Assembly (NCBI GenBank): GCA_934167755.1
Contig: CAKPLT010000012.1
Location: 1 to 53,328 of the forward strand
DNA length: 53,328 nucleotides
Direction: 5' to 3'
Source: an uncultured Clostridia bacterium
GTDB taxonomy: Bacteria; Bacillota; Clostridia; TANB77; CAG-508
Part shown: positions 33,100-41,886 of the stretch, in pieces
Layout: every line of letters starts with the position of its first letter
How positions within the stretch are numbered: position 1 is the first letter of the stretch
Translations under genes and position numbers: made by a program
Notes under the pieces: model-generated
Seen by the model: the letters and a program-made list of their open reading frames with translations, nothing else
Database searches by the model: none
What the model was told of the DNA's origin: nothing

Positions 33100-35337
33100 T
33101 TATATTCTCTCATGAATTGTTCTATTTATAACATCCAATTGTTGTTCTCTTGTTAATTTTGTAAAGTGTACTGCATATCCCGAAACTCTAATTGTAAGTT
33201 GAGGATATTTTTCTGGATGTTCCATTGCATCTTCTAATAAAGCTCTATCAAATACATTTACATTAATATGATGTCCTGTTTGTGCAAAATATCCATCTAG
33301 CATACTTACTAAGTTATTTACTTTTGTTTCTTCGTCTTGTCCTAATGTTGATGGTGTTATAGCAAATGTAAATGATATTCCATCTTCTGAATCTTCAAAT
33401 GGTAATTTCGCTATTGAGTTCATTACTGCTAATGCTCCATTTACATCCCTTCCATGTAATGGGTTTGCCCCAGGTCCAAATGGTGCTCCTGCTCTTCTTC
33501 CGTCTGGTGTATTTCCTGTTGCTTTTCCATATACTACATTTGATGTTATTGTTAGTATTGATAATGTGTGTTTTGAATCTCTGTATGTTGGATGTTTCTT
33601 TAATTTATTTAAGAATCTTCTAACAACTTCTACAGCTATTGTATCAACTCTATCATCATCATTACCAAATTGAGGATATTCTCCTTCTACTTGATAGTCA
33701 ACTGCTAGTCCTGTTTCATCTCTTATTACTTTTACTTTTGCATATTTTATTGCTGAAAGTGAGTCTGCTACTACAGATAAACCTGCTACTCCACATGCCA
33801 TTGTTCTTATTATGTCCTTGTCATGTAAAGCCATTTCTATTGCTTCATATGAGTATTTGTCATGCATATAGTGTATTGCATTTAATGCTTTTATATATAT
33901 TTTTGCAACATAGTCCATCATTTGGTCAAATTTTTCTATTACTTCATCATAGTTTAAATATTCTGATGTGATTGGTGCAAATTTTGGTGTTACTTGTTTT
34001 CCACTCTTTTCATCTCTACCACCATTTATTGCATATAATAATGTTTTTGCTAAATTTGCTCTTGCTCCAAAGAATTGCATTTGTTTTCCTATCTTCATAG
34101 GTGATACACAACATGCTATTCCATAGTCGTCTCCAAGTGTTGCTCTCATTACATCATCATTTTCATATTGTATTGATGATGTTTTTATTGATAAGTTTGC
34201 TGTATATCTTTTAAATCCTTCTGGTAATCTTGTTGACCATAATACTGTTAAATTTGGTTCTGGAGCTGGTCCTAAATTTTCTAGTGTGTGTAATACTCTG
34301 AATGAGTTTTTAGTTACTAATGTTCTACCATCTATTCCCATTCCTCCAATACTTTCTGTTACCCATACTGGATCCCCACTGAATAATTCATTATATTCTG
34401 GTGTTCTTAAAAATCTAACTAATCTTAGTTTCATTACAAAATGATCCATTAATTCTTGAGCTTGTTCTTCTGTTAATGTTCCATTTCTTAAATCTCTTTC
34501 TATATATATATCTAAGAATGTTGATGTTCTACCAATACTCATTGCAGCACCATTTTGGTCTTTTACAGATCCTAAATATCCAAAATATAACCATTGTATT
34601 GCTTCTTTTGCATTTCCTGCTGGTCTTGATATATCAAATCCGTATTTTCCTGCCATTACTTTTAATTGGTTAAGTGCTTTTATTTGTTCAGATATTTCTT
34701 CTCTTTCTCTTATTACTTTTTCTGTAAAGTCATCTACATTTAATATTTCTAATTCTTCTTTTTTCTCTGCTATTAATGCATCTACACCATAAAGTGCAAC
34801 TCTTCTGTAATCTCCAATTATTCTTCCTCTTCCATATCCATCTGGAAGTCCTGTAATTAAGTGAGAACTTCTTGCTGCTCTTATATCTGGTGTGTATACA
34901 TCAAATACTCCATCATTATGTGTTTTTCTTGCTGTATGGAAAATCATGTCTGTTTCTGGATCAACTTGTCTTCCATATGCTTCACATGATTTTTCTACAA
35001 TTCTTATTCCACCAAATGGCATTATTGCTCTTTTTAATGGTGCATCTGTTTGTAGTCCAACAATTTCTTCTAAATCTCTATCTATATATCCGGCTTCATG
35101 TGCTGATACTGTTGATATTGTTTTTGCATCTATATCTAATACTCCACCTTGAGCATCATGTTCTTTCTTATATAATTCTAATACTTCATCCCATAATTTT
35201 TTTGTTTTTTCTGTTGTTCCTGTTAAGAAACTTGAATCTCCTGTATATGGTGTGTAATTTTTTTGTATGAAGTTTCTTACATTTATTTGTCTTTTCCATT
35301 CCCCTTTTTCAAAACCATTCCATTGTTCAAAATCCAT
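33100..35337 (-). CDS. pflB: Formate C-acetyltransferase (pyruvate formate-lyase)
   Basis: Glycyl-radical enzyme of 745 residues converting pyruvate and CoA to acetyl-CoA and formate, central to anaerobic sugar fermentation. The catalytic Cys-Cys pair is in GIACCVSPMKIGKQ and the radical glycine in the C-terminal RVSGYAVHF. Pyruvate- and CoA-binding segments such as GRGRIIGDYRRVALYG are intact. Length fits PflB (about 745-760). The ATG at 35337 is preceded by GGAGGTAATAAAT. The transcript is expected from the strong promoter at 35404-35432. Its presence, with pflA beside it, indicates an anaerobic lifestyle. Confidence 0.98.
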   Translation of the reverse strand: MDFEQWNGFEKGEWKRQINVRNFIQKNYTPYTGDSSFLTGTTEKTKKLWDEVLELYKKEHDAQGGVLDIDAKTISTVSAHEAGYIDRDLEEIVGLQTDAPLKRAIMPFGGIRIVEKSCEAYGRQVDPETDMIFHTARKTHNDGVFDVYTPDIRAARSSHLITGLPDGYGRGRIIGDYRRVALYGVDALIAEKKEELEILNVDDFTEKVIREREEISEQIKALNQLKVMAGKYGFDISRPAGNAKEAIQWLYFGYLGSVKDQNGAAMSIGRTSTFLDIYIERDLRNGTLTEEQAQELMDHFVMKLRLVRFLRTPEYNELFSGDPVWVTESIGGMGIDGRTLVTKNSFRVLHTLENLGPAPEPNLTVLWSTRLPEGFKRYTANLSIKTSSIQYENDDVMRATLGDDYGIACCVSPMKIGKQMQFFGARANLAKTLLYAINGGRDEKSGKQVTPKFAPITSEYLNYDEVIEKFDQMMDYVAKIYIKALNAIHYMHDKYSYEAIEMALHDKDIIRTMACGVAGLSVVADSLSAIKYAKVKVIRDETGLAVDYQVEGEYPQFGNDDDRVDTIAVEVVRRFLNKLKKHPTYRDSKHTLSILTITSNVVYGKATGNTPDGRRAGAPFGPGANPLHGRDVNGALAVMNSIAKLPFEDSEDGISFTFAITPSTLGQDEETKVNNLVSMLDGYFAQTGHHINVNVFDRALLEDAMEHPEKYPQLTIRVSGYAVHFTKLTREQQLDVINRTIHERI

Positions 35338-35365
35338 ATTTATTACCTCCATTTTTTATTATTTA

Positions 35366-35402
35366 CCATATTGCAATTTTTTATCATTTTTCAACCATAT
35401 TG
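35366..35402. promoter_or_regulatory. Direct repeat CCATATTG downstream of the pfl promoter (possible operator)
   Basis: CCATATTG occurs at 35366-35373 and 35395-35402, 29 bases apart start to start, in the pfl 5' leader. The second overlaps the expected transcription start. This could bind a repressor; no factor can be named. Confidence 0.35.
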
Positions 35403-35403
35403 T

Positions 35404-35432
35404 ATTATAAATTTTATGTGTTTTTTTGTCAA
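35404..35432 (-). promoter_or_regulatory. Sigma-A promoter of pflB
   Basis: TTGACA (35427-35432) and TATAAT (35404-35409) on the minus strand, 17 bases apart: a perfect match. Confidence 0.85.
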
Positions 35433-35443
35433 TAATTTAAAAC

Positions 35444-35472
35444 TTGATTTTTTTGAAAAATGAATATATAAT
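35444..35472 (+). promoter_or_regulatory. Promoter of tex
   Basis: TTGATT (35444-35449) and TATAAT (35467-35472) with a 17-base spacer. It diverges from the pfl promoter, the -35 boxes being about 12 bases apart. Confidence 0.7.
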
Positions 35473-35503
35473 TTGATAAGTTTAATATTGAAAGGAATTT
35501 AAC

Positions 35504-37687
35504 ATGGATAAAATAACTAATAAAATTGCAGGAGAATTAGGTGTAAAACCTATACAAGTAGAAAATGCAGTAAAATTAATAGATGAAGGAAATACTATTC
35601 CATTTATTGCTCGTTACAGAAAAGAAGTAACTGGTGGATTAAGTGATGAAATTTTAAGAGATTTAGGTGAAAGATTAAATTACCTAAGAAATCTAGAAAC
35701 TCGTAAAGAAGAAGTTGTAAAATCAATAGATGAACAAGGAAAATTGACAGATGAATTAACAATTGCAATAGCATCTGCTGAAACTCTTGCAGAGGTTGAA
35801 GATTTATATAGACCTTTTAAACAAAAGAAAAAAACAAGAGCAACAGTTGCAAAAGCTAAAGGATTAGAACCATTGGCTGATATAATTTTAGCTCAAGAAG
35901 AAACTCGTTCTATAGAAGAAATCGCAAAGGAATTTATAAATATTGACAATTTATCTGAAGAAGATAAAGCTAATAAGGATAAAGTAGTTGCCACTTTTGA
36001 AGATGCAATTCAAGGTGCACTAGATATAATTGCTGAAAGTATTTCAGATAATGCTAAATATAGAAAATACATCAAAAAAGTTTGTTATCGTGAAGGTAAT
36101 ATTGTTACAAAAGCAACTAAGCCAGAAGAAAAATCAAATTATGAAATGTATTATGATTTTACAGAATCTGCATGCAAACTTCCAAGCCACAGAATTTTGG
36201 CTATTAACAGAGGAGAAAAAGAAGATTTTCTAAAAGTCTCTATTGAAAAACCAGAAGAGAAAATTTTATATTATATGCAAAAAGATATTATAAAAGGAAA
36301 AACTCAGTTTACTGAAATGCTTGAAAGCACTATTTTAGATGCTTTTAAGAGACTAATTGAACCATCTATAGAAAGAGAAATTCGTTCAGACTTATCTGAA
36401 AAGGCTGAAGAAAAAGCAATTAAAGTTTTCGGACAAAATGCAAAACAATTATTACTTGGTGCTCCAATAAAAGGAAAAACAGTTATGGGATTTGACCCAG
36501 CATATAGAACTGGTTGCAAAATTGCTGTAATTGATGAAACAGGAAAAGTTTTAGATACAGCAACAGTGTACCCTACTGCTCCTCAAAATGATGTTGATGG
36601 TGCAAAGAAAACTTTATTAAATTTAATAGAAAAAGACCACATTGATATGATTGCTATTGGAAATGGTACAGCATCAAGAGAATCTGAAATGTTTATTTCA
36701 GATTTGATTAAAGAAGTTCAACATGATATCTGTTATGTTATTGTAAGTGAAGCTGGTGCTTCTGTATACTCAGCATCAAAACTTGCAACAGAAGAATATC
36801 CTGATATAAATGTATCAATAAGAGGTGCAATTTCAATTGCTCGTAGACTACAAGACCCTCTTGCTGAACTTGTAAAAATTGACCCTAAAGCAATTGGTGT
36901 TGGTCAATACCAACATGATGTAAATCAAAAGAAACTTTCTGAAAGCTTAACAGGTGTTGTTGAAGATAGTGTTAATAAAGTTGGTGTTGATGTAAATACT
37001 GCTACTCCTTCTCTTCTATCTTATGTTTCAGGTATTAACAATACTATTGCAAAAAATATTGTAAAATATAGAGATGAAAATGGTAAATTAAAAGAAAGAA
37101 AAGAGCTTTTAAAAGTTCCTAAATTAGGAAAAGTTGCATTTGAGCAATGTGCTGGATTTATTAGGATTCCAGATGGTACAAATCCATTAGAGAATACAGC
37201 TGTTCACCCTGAAAGTTACAAACAAACTGAAAAATTGCTTGAACTTCTTGGATTTAATGTTGAAGATTTAAATGATAAGCAGAATTTAAATTCTTTGCGT
37301 GAAAAATTAAAATCTGTTGATATTGTTAAAACTGCTGAACAACTTGAAATTGGAGAAATGACTTTATCAGATATTGTAGAAGAACTTTCTAAACCTGGTC
37401 GTGACCCAAGAGAAGATATGCCTAAACCTGTTCTTCGTAGTGATGTTCTTAAATTTGAAGATTTGACAGAAGGTATGATTCTTACTGGTACTGTTCGTAA
37501 TGTTATTGATTTTGGTGCTTTCGTTGATATTGGTGTTAAATATGACGGTCTTGTACATATTTCTGAAATGAGTGATTCTTTTATAAAGTCTCCTTCTGAT
37601 GTTGTTTCTGTTGGAGATGTTATAAAAGTTAAAGTTATAAAAATTGATCAAGAGCGTAAAAAAGTAGGACTAAGCATGAAAATATAA
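35504..37687 (+). CDS. tex: Tex family RNA-binding transcription/translation factor
   Basis: A 727-residue Tex protein. The N-terminal helical region (NTIPFIARYRKEVTGGLSDE, about 30-50) is followed by a YqgF/RuvX-like nuclease fold (about 325-450, starting VMGFDPAYRTGCKIAVID), a helix-hairpin-helix segment (VDVNTATPSLLSYVSGINNTIA), and a C-terminal S1 domain (about 655-727) beginning GMILTGTVRNVIDFGAFVDIG. Tex binds RNA and supports gene expression, including toxin expression in some pathogens. Length is typical. AAAGGAAT is the ribosome binding site. It is monocistronic. Confidence 0.96.
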   Translation: MDKITNKIAGELGVKPIQVENAVKLIDEGNTIPFIARYRKEVTGGLSDEILRDLGERLNYLRNLETRKEEVVKSIDEQGKLTDELTIAIASAETLAEVEDLYRPFKQKKKTRATVAKAKGLEPLADIILAQEETRSIEEIAKEFINIDNLSEEDKANKDKVVATFEDAIQGALDIIAESISDNAKYRKYIKKVCYREGNIVTKATKPEEKSNYEMYYDFTESACKLPSHRILAINRGEKEDFLKVSIEKPEEKILYYMQKDIIKGKTQFTEMLESTILDAFKRLIEPSIEREIRSDLSEKAEEKAIKVFGQNAKQLLLGAPIKGKTVMGFDPAYRTGCKIAVIDETGKVLDTATVYPTAPQNDVDGAKKTLLNLIEKDHIDMIAIGNGTASRESEMFISDLIKEVQHDICYVIVSEAGASVYSASKLATEEYPDINVSIRGAISIARRLQDPLAELVKIDPKAIGVGQYQHDVNQKKLSESLTGVVEDSVNKVGVDVNTATPSLLSYVSGINNTIAKNIVKYRDENGKLKERKELLKVPKLGKVAFEQCAGFIRIPDGTNPLENTAVHPESYKQTEKLLELLGFNVEDLNDKQNLNSLREKLKSVDIVKTAEQLEIGEMTLSDIVEELSKPGRDPREDMPKPVLRSDVLKFEDLTEGMILTGTVRNVIDFGAFVDIGVKYDGLVHISEMSDSFIKSPSDVVSVGDVIKVKVIKIDQERKKVGLSMKI

Positions 37688-37695
37688 AAAATTTT

Positions 37696-37883
37696 CAAAT
37701 AAAAATACTATTAAAATTAATGAAAAATTTTGTGTATCTAAAATTGAAGTTAGAAATTATTAAAAAAACGATGAGGGATGTTAGATTTCCAATTGAAAGA
37801 GGCTCATCGTTTTTTGTTATAATTTCTTCGAAAGTTTAGCTTATCCAAAATTTGTAATGTTTTTTAATAGTATTTTTTATTTG
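37696..37883. repeat. Large imperfect hairpin, tex / HD-GYP convergence (terminator-like core)
   Basis: Two arms of about 80 bases (37696-37775 and 37803-37883) are complementary with scattered mismatches and small bulges. The tip stem is AAAAAACGATGAG against CTCATCGTTTTTT with a 27-base loop. That core has T-runs on both strands, so it can terminate both convergent genes. The arms are far longer than termination needs. Confidence 0.65.
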
Positions 37884-37892
37884 TGAATAATT

Positions 37893-38948
37893 TTAATATT
37901 TTTCTTGTATTTCTCTTATTTTATCAAATTCATTATTTAATATGTCAAGGAATACTTCTGCAATTTGTGGGTCAAATTGAGTACCTTCACATCTTTTTAT
38001 TTCTTCTTTTACATATTCTATGTCTATTGGTCCTCTGTAGCTTCTTCTACTTGTCATTGCATCAAAAGTATCTGCAACAGCAGCAATTCTTGCCAAATAT
38101 GGTATTTCTTCTCCTTTAAGTTTTGATGGGTAGCCATTACCATCATATTTTTCATGATGATATTTTACAATAGGAATAATGTCTTTGAACACTTTTGCAG
38201 AGCCTAAAATATGTGCACCAATTGATGGATGATTTTTTATTTCTGAATATTCATCATCTGTAAGTTTTCCTGGTTTTAGCAAAATGCTATCTGGTATACC
38301 TATTTTTCCAATATCATGAAATAGTCCACCTATTTTTAATATTTTTATTTCATCTTCAGATAATCCTAATTTTTCACCTATTAATACTGAATATTCTGAT
38401 ACTCTGTCTGAATGTCCTCTTGTATATGTATCTTTTGCCTCTACTGTATATCTCAAAGTCTGTACCATATCTAAATATGCTTGCTCTAATTGTTCTTTTG
38501 AGTCTTCAAGCTCTTCATTTATCTTTTTTATTTCGTCCATTTGTTTTACAGATTTTAATCCAGATTCAATTAGTAAAAGTAGTTGGTCAAACTTATCACT
38601 TTTCTCGCAATATCCTTGTATATCAAGTCTTTTTATTGTTTCTAGTGGTGGTGCTAAATCTTTATGACCTGTTAATAGTAAAATATATAATTCTTTATTA
38701 AATTTTCTTATTTCTTCTACTACTTCATCTCCATGTAATGGTGTCATCATAAAGTCTAATAGCATTAAATCAAAATGTTCATGTCTTACTCTTTCAATCG
38801 CTTCTTCTGGATCTGTTATTCCTACAAATTCATGATTTGAGTTTTCTAAAAGTACGCGCAATGAGTCCAATATTCCATTTTCATCATCTACACCTATTAT
38901 TTTATATTTTCTTTCTCCATTCAGTTGGGATTGAAACGCTTTTCTCAT
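37893..38948 (-). CDS. Response regulator with HD-GYP domain (probable c-di-GMP phosphodiesterase)
   Basis: A 351-residue protein with an N-terminal receiver domain (about 12-130; VDDENGIL, LLLDFMMTPLHGDEV with the phosphorylatable Asp, LLLTGHKD), a coiled linker (about 132-160), and a C-terminal HD-GYP domain (about 165-345). The latter has HSDRVSEYS, LFHDIGKIGIPDSILLKPG (HD and metal ligands), HPSIGAHIL and HHEKYDGNGYP with the GYP tripeptide. HD-GYP proteins hydrolyse c-di-GMP. ATG 38948 is chosen for GGAG eight bases upstream. No kinase is adjacent, although the sensor kinase at 39883 is nearby on the same strand. Confidence 0.93.
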   Translation of the reverse strand: MRKAFQSQLNGERKYKIIGVDDENGILDSLRVLLENSNHEFVGITDPEEAIERVRHEHFDLMLLDFMMTPLHGDEVVEEIRKFNKELYILLLTGHKDLAPPLETIKRLDIQGYCEKSDKFDQLLLLIESGLKSVKQMDEIKKINEELEDSKEQLEQAYLDMVQTLRYTVEAKDTYTRGHSDRVSEYSVLIGEKLGLSEDEIKILKIGGLFHDIGKIGIPDSILLKPGKLTDDEYSEIKNHPSIGAHILGSAKVFKDIIPIVKYHHEKYDGNGYPSKLKGEEIPYLARIAAVADTFDAMTSRRSYRGPIDIEYVKEEIKRCEGTQFDPQIAEVFLDILNNEFDKIREIQEKY

Positions 38949-39162
38949 TTTACATACTCCCTCCACATTATTTCAATTTTTATTTCCAATTAATTATATT
39001 AGTTTGTAATTCAAAAATCAAGTTTTTTATCAATATTTTTATTTTGTATGAATTTTACCACTCTATTTGCTTAATATAATATATTTAAATAGAGTATATC
39101 ACATAGTTCTATTTCATTTTTATTACATTTATATTTCTTTTATATTACATTTCGACTTTTAT

Positions 39163-39191
39163 TTGATTTTTTTTTATTGAATTGATATACT
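39163..39191 (+). promoter_or_regulatory. Promoter of the 85-residue membrane protein gene
   Basis: TTGATT (39163-39168) and TATACT (39186-39191) with a 17-base spacer, ending 19 bases before the ATG. Confidence 0.6.
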
Positions 39192-39210
39192 AATTTTAAT
39201 GGAGGATTTT

Positions 39211-39468
39211 ATGGAAATGCTGCAACATAATGAAACTTTAAGTGAAGTTTCTGAAGAAAATATTAAAAATAGTTGTATTGAATCTAATGACAATATGTCA
39301 ACAGCTATAACTGAATACAAAGAAATTGAAGAACCCTGTGTAGCTTTAACTATAATTGGTGAAAATCGTCTCACTGATGTTGAAGTTTTTGTTAAACGTG
39401 GATTTAGATTTTCTTTCAAAGCATTTTTCTCTACACTTATCCTTACAATTATGAATATGTTTATTTAA
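39211..39468 (+). CDS. Small protein of unknown function with C-terminal hydrophobic segment
   Basis: An 85-residue protein that I do not recognise. An acidic, probably flexible N-terminal half (about 1-45) is followed by CVALTIIGENRLTDVEVFVKRG and a C-terminal helix FKAFFSTLILTIMNMFI that could insert in the membrane. ATG 39211 is selected because GGAGG precedes it by five bases; the first in-frame ATG contains that site. It has a promoter and a good terminator. The Xre regulator downstream is in the same direction but has its own leader. Confidence 0.6.
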   Translation: MEMLQHNETLSEVSEENIKNSCIESNDNMSTAITEYKEIEEPCVALTIIGENRLTDVEVFVKRGFRFSFKAFFSTLILTIMNMFI

Positions 39469-39506
39469 AAGATAGTTTTAATTATTGATTAAACTATCTT
39501 TTTTTA
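39469..39506 (+). terminator. Terminator after the 85-residue protein gene
   Basis: AAGATAGTTT pairs perfectly with AAACTATCTT and is followed by a T-run. Confidence 0.85.
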
Positions 39507-39593
39507 TTTATAATAATCACTCTATTTGGATACACTAGTCTTAAGAGTTTTCTTGCTATACTTAACTATATCAATAGTGAAGGAGTGATTTTT

Positions 39594-39830
39594 ATGTCTT
39601 TATCTGATGCAATACGAAATAGAATCAGATTCTATCAAGAGAAAAAAGACATGAGTCTTTGGGGATTATTTAAGGCCTCAGGTGTTCCAATGTCAACTTT
39701 GGCAGCTTTCATGAATGGAAGAACCGAATTATTAAAGTTAGATACCTTACTTCATATCTGTGAAGGTTTTGGTGTAACTATTACAGAATTCTTCGAAAAT
39801 GATATATTTAAAGAAGTTGAACAAGATTAA
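39594..39830 (+). CDS. Xre/Cro-type DNA-binding regulator
   Basis: A 78-residue single-domain helix-turn-helix protein: IRNRIRFYQEKKDMSLWGLFKASGVPMSTLAAFMNGR, then LDTLLHICEGFGVTITEFFEND, the standard Cro/CI fold that binds palindromic operators as a dimer. ATG 39594 is supported by AAGGAG. The leader contains an inverted repeat AATCACTC (about 39514) / GAGTGATT (about 39584) that straddles the promoter area and could be its own operator. Targets are unknown; the neighbouring small membrane protein is one candidate. Confidence 0.85.
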   Translation: MSLSDAIRNRIRFYQEKKDMSLWGLFKASGVPMSTLAAFMNGRTELLKLDTLLHICEGFGVTITEFFENDIFKEVEQD

Positions 39831-39836
39831 AGTTGC

Positions 39837-39876
39837 AAAAAAGAGATACTGTTTAAAATTTCAGTATCTCTTTTAT
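39837..39876. terminator. Bidirectional terminator, Xre regulator / sensor kinase
   Basis: AAGAGATACTG (39841-39851) pairs with CAGTATCTCTT (39862-39872), with A-runs on one side and T-runs on the other, between convergent genes. Confidence 0.8.
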
Positions 39877-39882
39877 ATTAGT

Positions 39883-41871
39883 CTATTTTTTTACAGGGAT
39901 AATTATGTTAAATGTAGTTCCTTTACCTATTTCTGTTTTATATGTAATATCTCCTCCAAAATGTGCTTTAATATTTGAGCATGACATATATAATCCAAGT
40001 CCTGTTCCATTTTTACCTTTTGTTGTTACCATCTCTTTAAATAGTTTATTTTGAACTTCTTTTGGTAGGCCTCCTGCAAAATCCGTTATAGAAAATATAA
40101 CATCATTTCCCTTTTTATTAATTTCAAGTTCTATATTTTGGTCATGTTTCCCATTATATGCTTGTATAGCATTTGAAATCATATTGTTTACAACTTGTAC
40201 TAGGCTATTTACATTTCCTTTTAACTCTTGATTTTCATCTATTTTCATTAATACATTCATATTAATATAAGCATTTTTTAGTTCATGTTTCATCAATATA
40301 TTAACTCTTTTTATAAGTTCTCCAACAGTAAAAGAATCATTCTCATTGTTTACAAAAGCAACTGCTTGACCTTTTACAGTTGTAATAATATCTGACATAT
40401 ATTCTAAATATGCTTTTATTTTTGGAATCCATGCTTCCATATCTTTTGCAATATCATGATGGTCCTGAGAGTTTACAAGAGGGTCATCTATTGATTCATC
40501 ATATTCATGTATTAAGTTTTCTAAACCTTGTACTGCACCAGCAATTGACATTATAGGTGTTTTTAAATTATGTGCAATTCCACCAATTAATTGTCCTAAT
40601 GCAGCTAAACGCTCTCTTTCCATAAGTACTTCTTGATTATTATGTATTTGTTCTATATTATGTTTTGTCATATTTTGAATCTCATTAAATGATTGCACTA
40701 GTTCTCCCATTATATCATTTGATGTTAATGGTAGTTTTTGGCTTTCGACTATATCTTTTTCTTTAATGATATTTTTCATTCCATCTGTTAACTTCTTTAG
40801 GTCAGAATCTATTGATTTTGTTATATATATTACCATTATTAAATTAAATCCAAATAATATTGTTGCAGCAAATAATATATACATTAATAAAGATGATGAA
40901 ACAATTTCATAATGAATACCAACAGTATATTCTTGATTATTGTAATTAAATTTTTTTATTACTCCTTGTTCGTCTATTGTATATGCTTCATATACTCTAT
41001 TATTATGTGTTGATGATAATATATGCATATATTTCATAAAAAATTCACTTGGTATATTTCCATTAGATGTAATTATATTTCCATTTGGTTTTTCAATAAA
41101 AATATAATCATTTTCTCTTAACAATTTATCTTCAATTTTTTCTTTTACTTGTTTCATTAAGTCTTTATCATCTATTATTTCAACTGTATCTAGTTCAGCC
41201 TTATAATACACATTTAGCAATTCACCTTTTTCACTTATTAATCTTGAATATCCTATCAATGCCATTAATAGAATAGTTACAAGAATTCCCGGGAATATTT
41301 GAAACACTAGTCTTCTTTGTAATGAATCTTTTTCTGAAAAATTTTCTCTCTTTACATATGGTGATGTTTCTTTTAAAATAGGGTAAAATATATTTTTGGA
41401 TATTAGTAAAAATATAGAACTTACAAGTGTAGCAAAACTGAATACTAGTATTCCTATTTTAAATAACAATATTACCGGATGGCTTCCTGTTAACGCCAAT
41501 GTTAATAAAACTATTATTACAGGCAATATTTCTATTGTTATAAACATTTTGTATGGATATCGGAAACATTTTTTTCTTATCTCTGGTATTTCTTTGCGAT
41601 TTTTATTTTGTGTCCACTTATCGATTTTTTTTAAAGAAATTTTAAAATATATTATAAATAGCAGTATTATTCCAGATATTGCAATTAAATATTGATATAT
41701 ATAATATAATTTTGAAACTTCTTTATCAAATTGCGTATTTATTGTATTTGGTGGATAATTCAATAATGTTGGTAATAAAAAGTAAAATACTATTGCTACA
41801 AAAATTGTTATTATTGTAAATGAAAATGCGATTTTTGTTGATATATTGAATTTTATTTTGTTTTTTTTCAT
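39883..41871 (-). CDS. Multi-helix sensor histidine kinase downstream of the NRPS
   Basis: A 662-residue membrane kinase. About five hydrophobic helices cover residues 12-215, an extracytoplasmic segment follows (about 220-320), then another helix (about 325-347), a HAMP-like linker, and the kinase core: GGIAHNLKTPIMSIAGAVQG with the phosphoacceptor His, the N box NNMISNAIQAY and G boxes (DFAGGLP, GTGLGLYMS). The H box HNLKTP, with Asn in place of the usual Glu, is unusual, and the dimerisation helix carries an insert after it. It starts 15 bases after the NRPS stop with AAGGAG, so it is in that operon. No cognate regulator is adjacent; the HD-GYP regulator is 0.9 kb away. Confidence 0.9.
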   Translation of the reverse strand: MKKNKIKFNISTKIAFSFTIITIFVAIVFYFLLPTLLNYPPNTINTQFDKEVSKLYYIYQYLIAISGIILLFIIYFKISLKKIDKWTQNKNRKEIPEIRKKCFRYPYKMFITIEILPVIIVLLTLALTGSHPVILLFKIGILVFSFATLVSSIFLLISKNIFYPILKETSPYVKRENFSEKDSLQRRLVFQIFPGILVTILLMALIGYSRLISEKGELLNVYYKAELDTVEIIDDKDLMKQVKEKIEDKLLRENDYIFIEKPNGNIITSNGNIPSEFFMKYMHILSSTHNNRVYEAYTIDEQGVIKKFNYNNQEYTVGIHYEIVSSSLLMYILFAATILFGFNLIMVIYITKSIDSDLKKLTDGMKNIIKEKDIVESQKLPLTSNDIMGELVQSFNEIQNMTKHNIEQIHNNQEVLMERERLAALGQLIGGIAHNLKTPIMSIAGAVQGLENLIHEYDESIDDPLVNSQDHHDIAKDMEAWIPKIKAYLEYMSDIITTVKGQAVAFVNNENDSFTVGELIKRVNILMKHELKNAYINMNVLMKIDENQELKGNVNSLVQVVNNMISNAIQAYNGKHDQNIELEINKKGNDVIFSITDFAGGLPKEVQNKLFKEMVTTKGKNGTGLGLYMSCSNIKAHFGGDITYKTEIGKGTTFNIIIPVKK

Positions 41872-41886
41872 TTGTTTATTTTCTCC

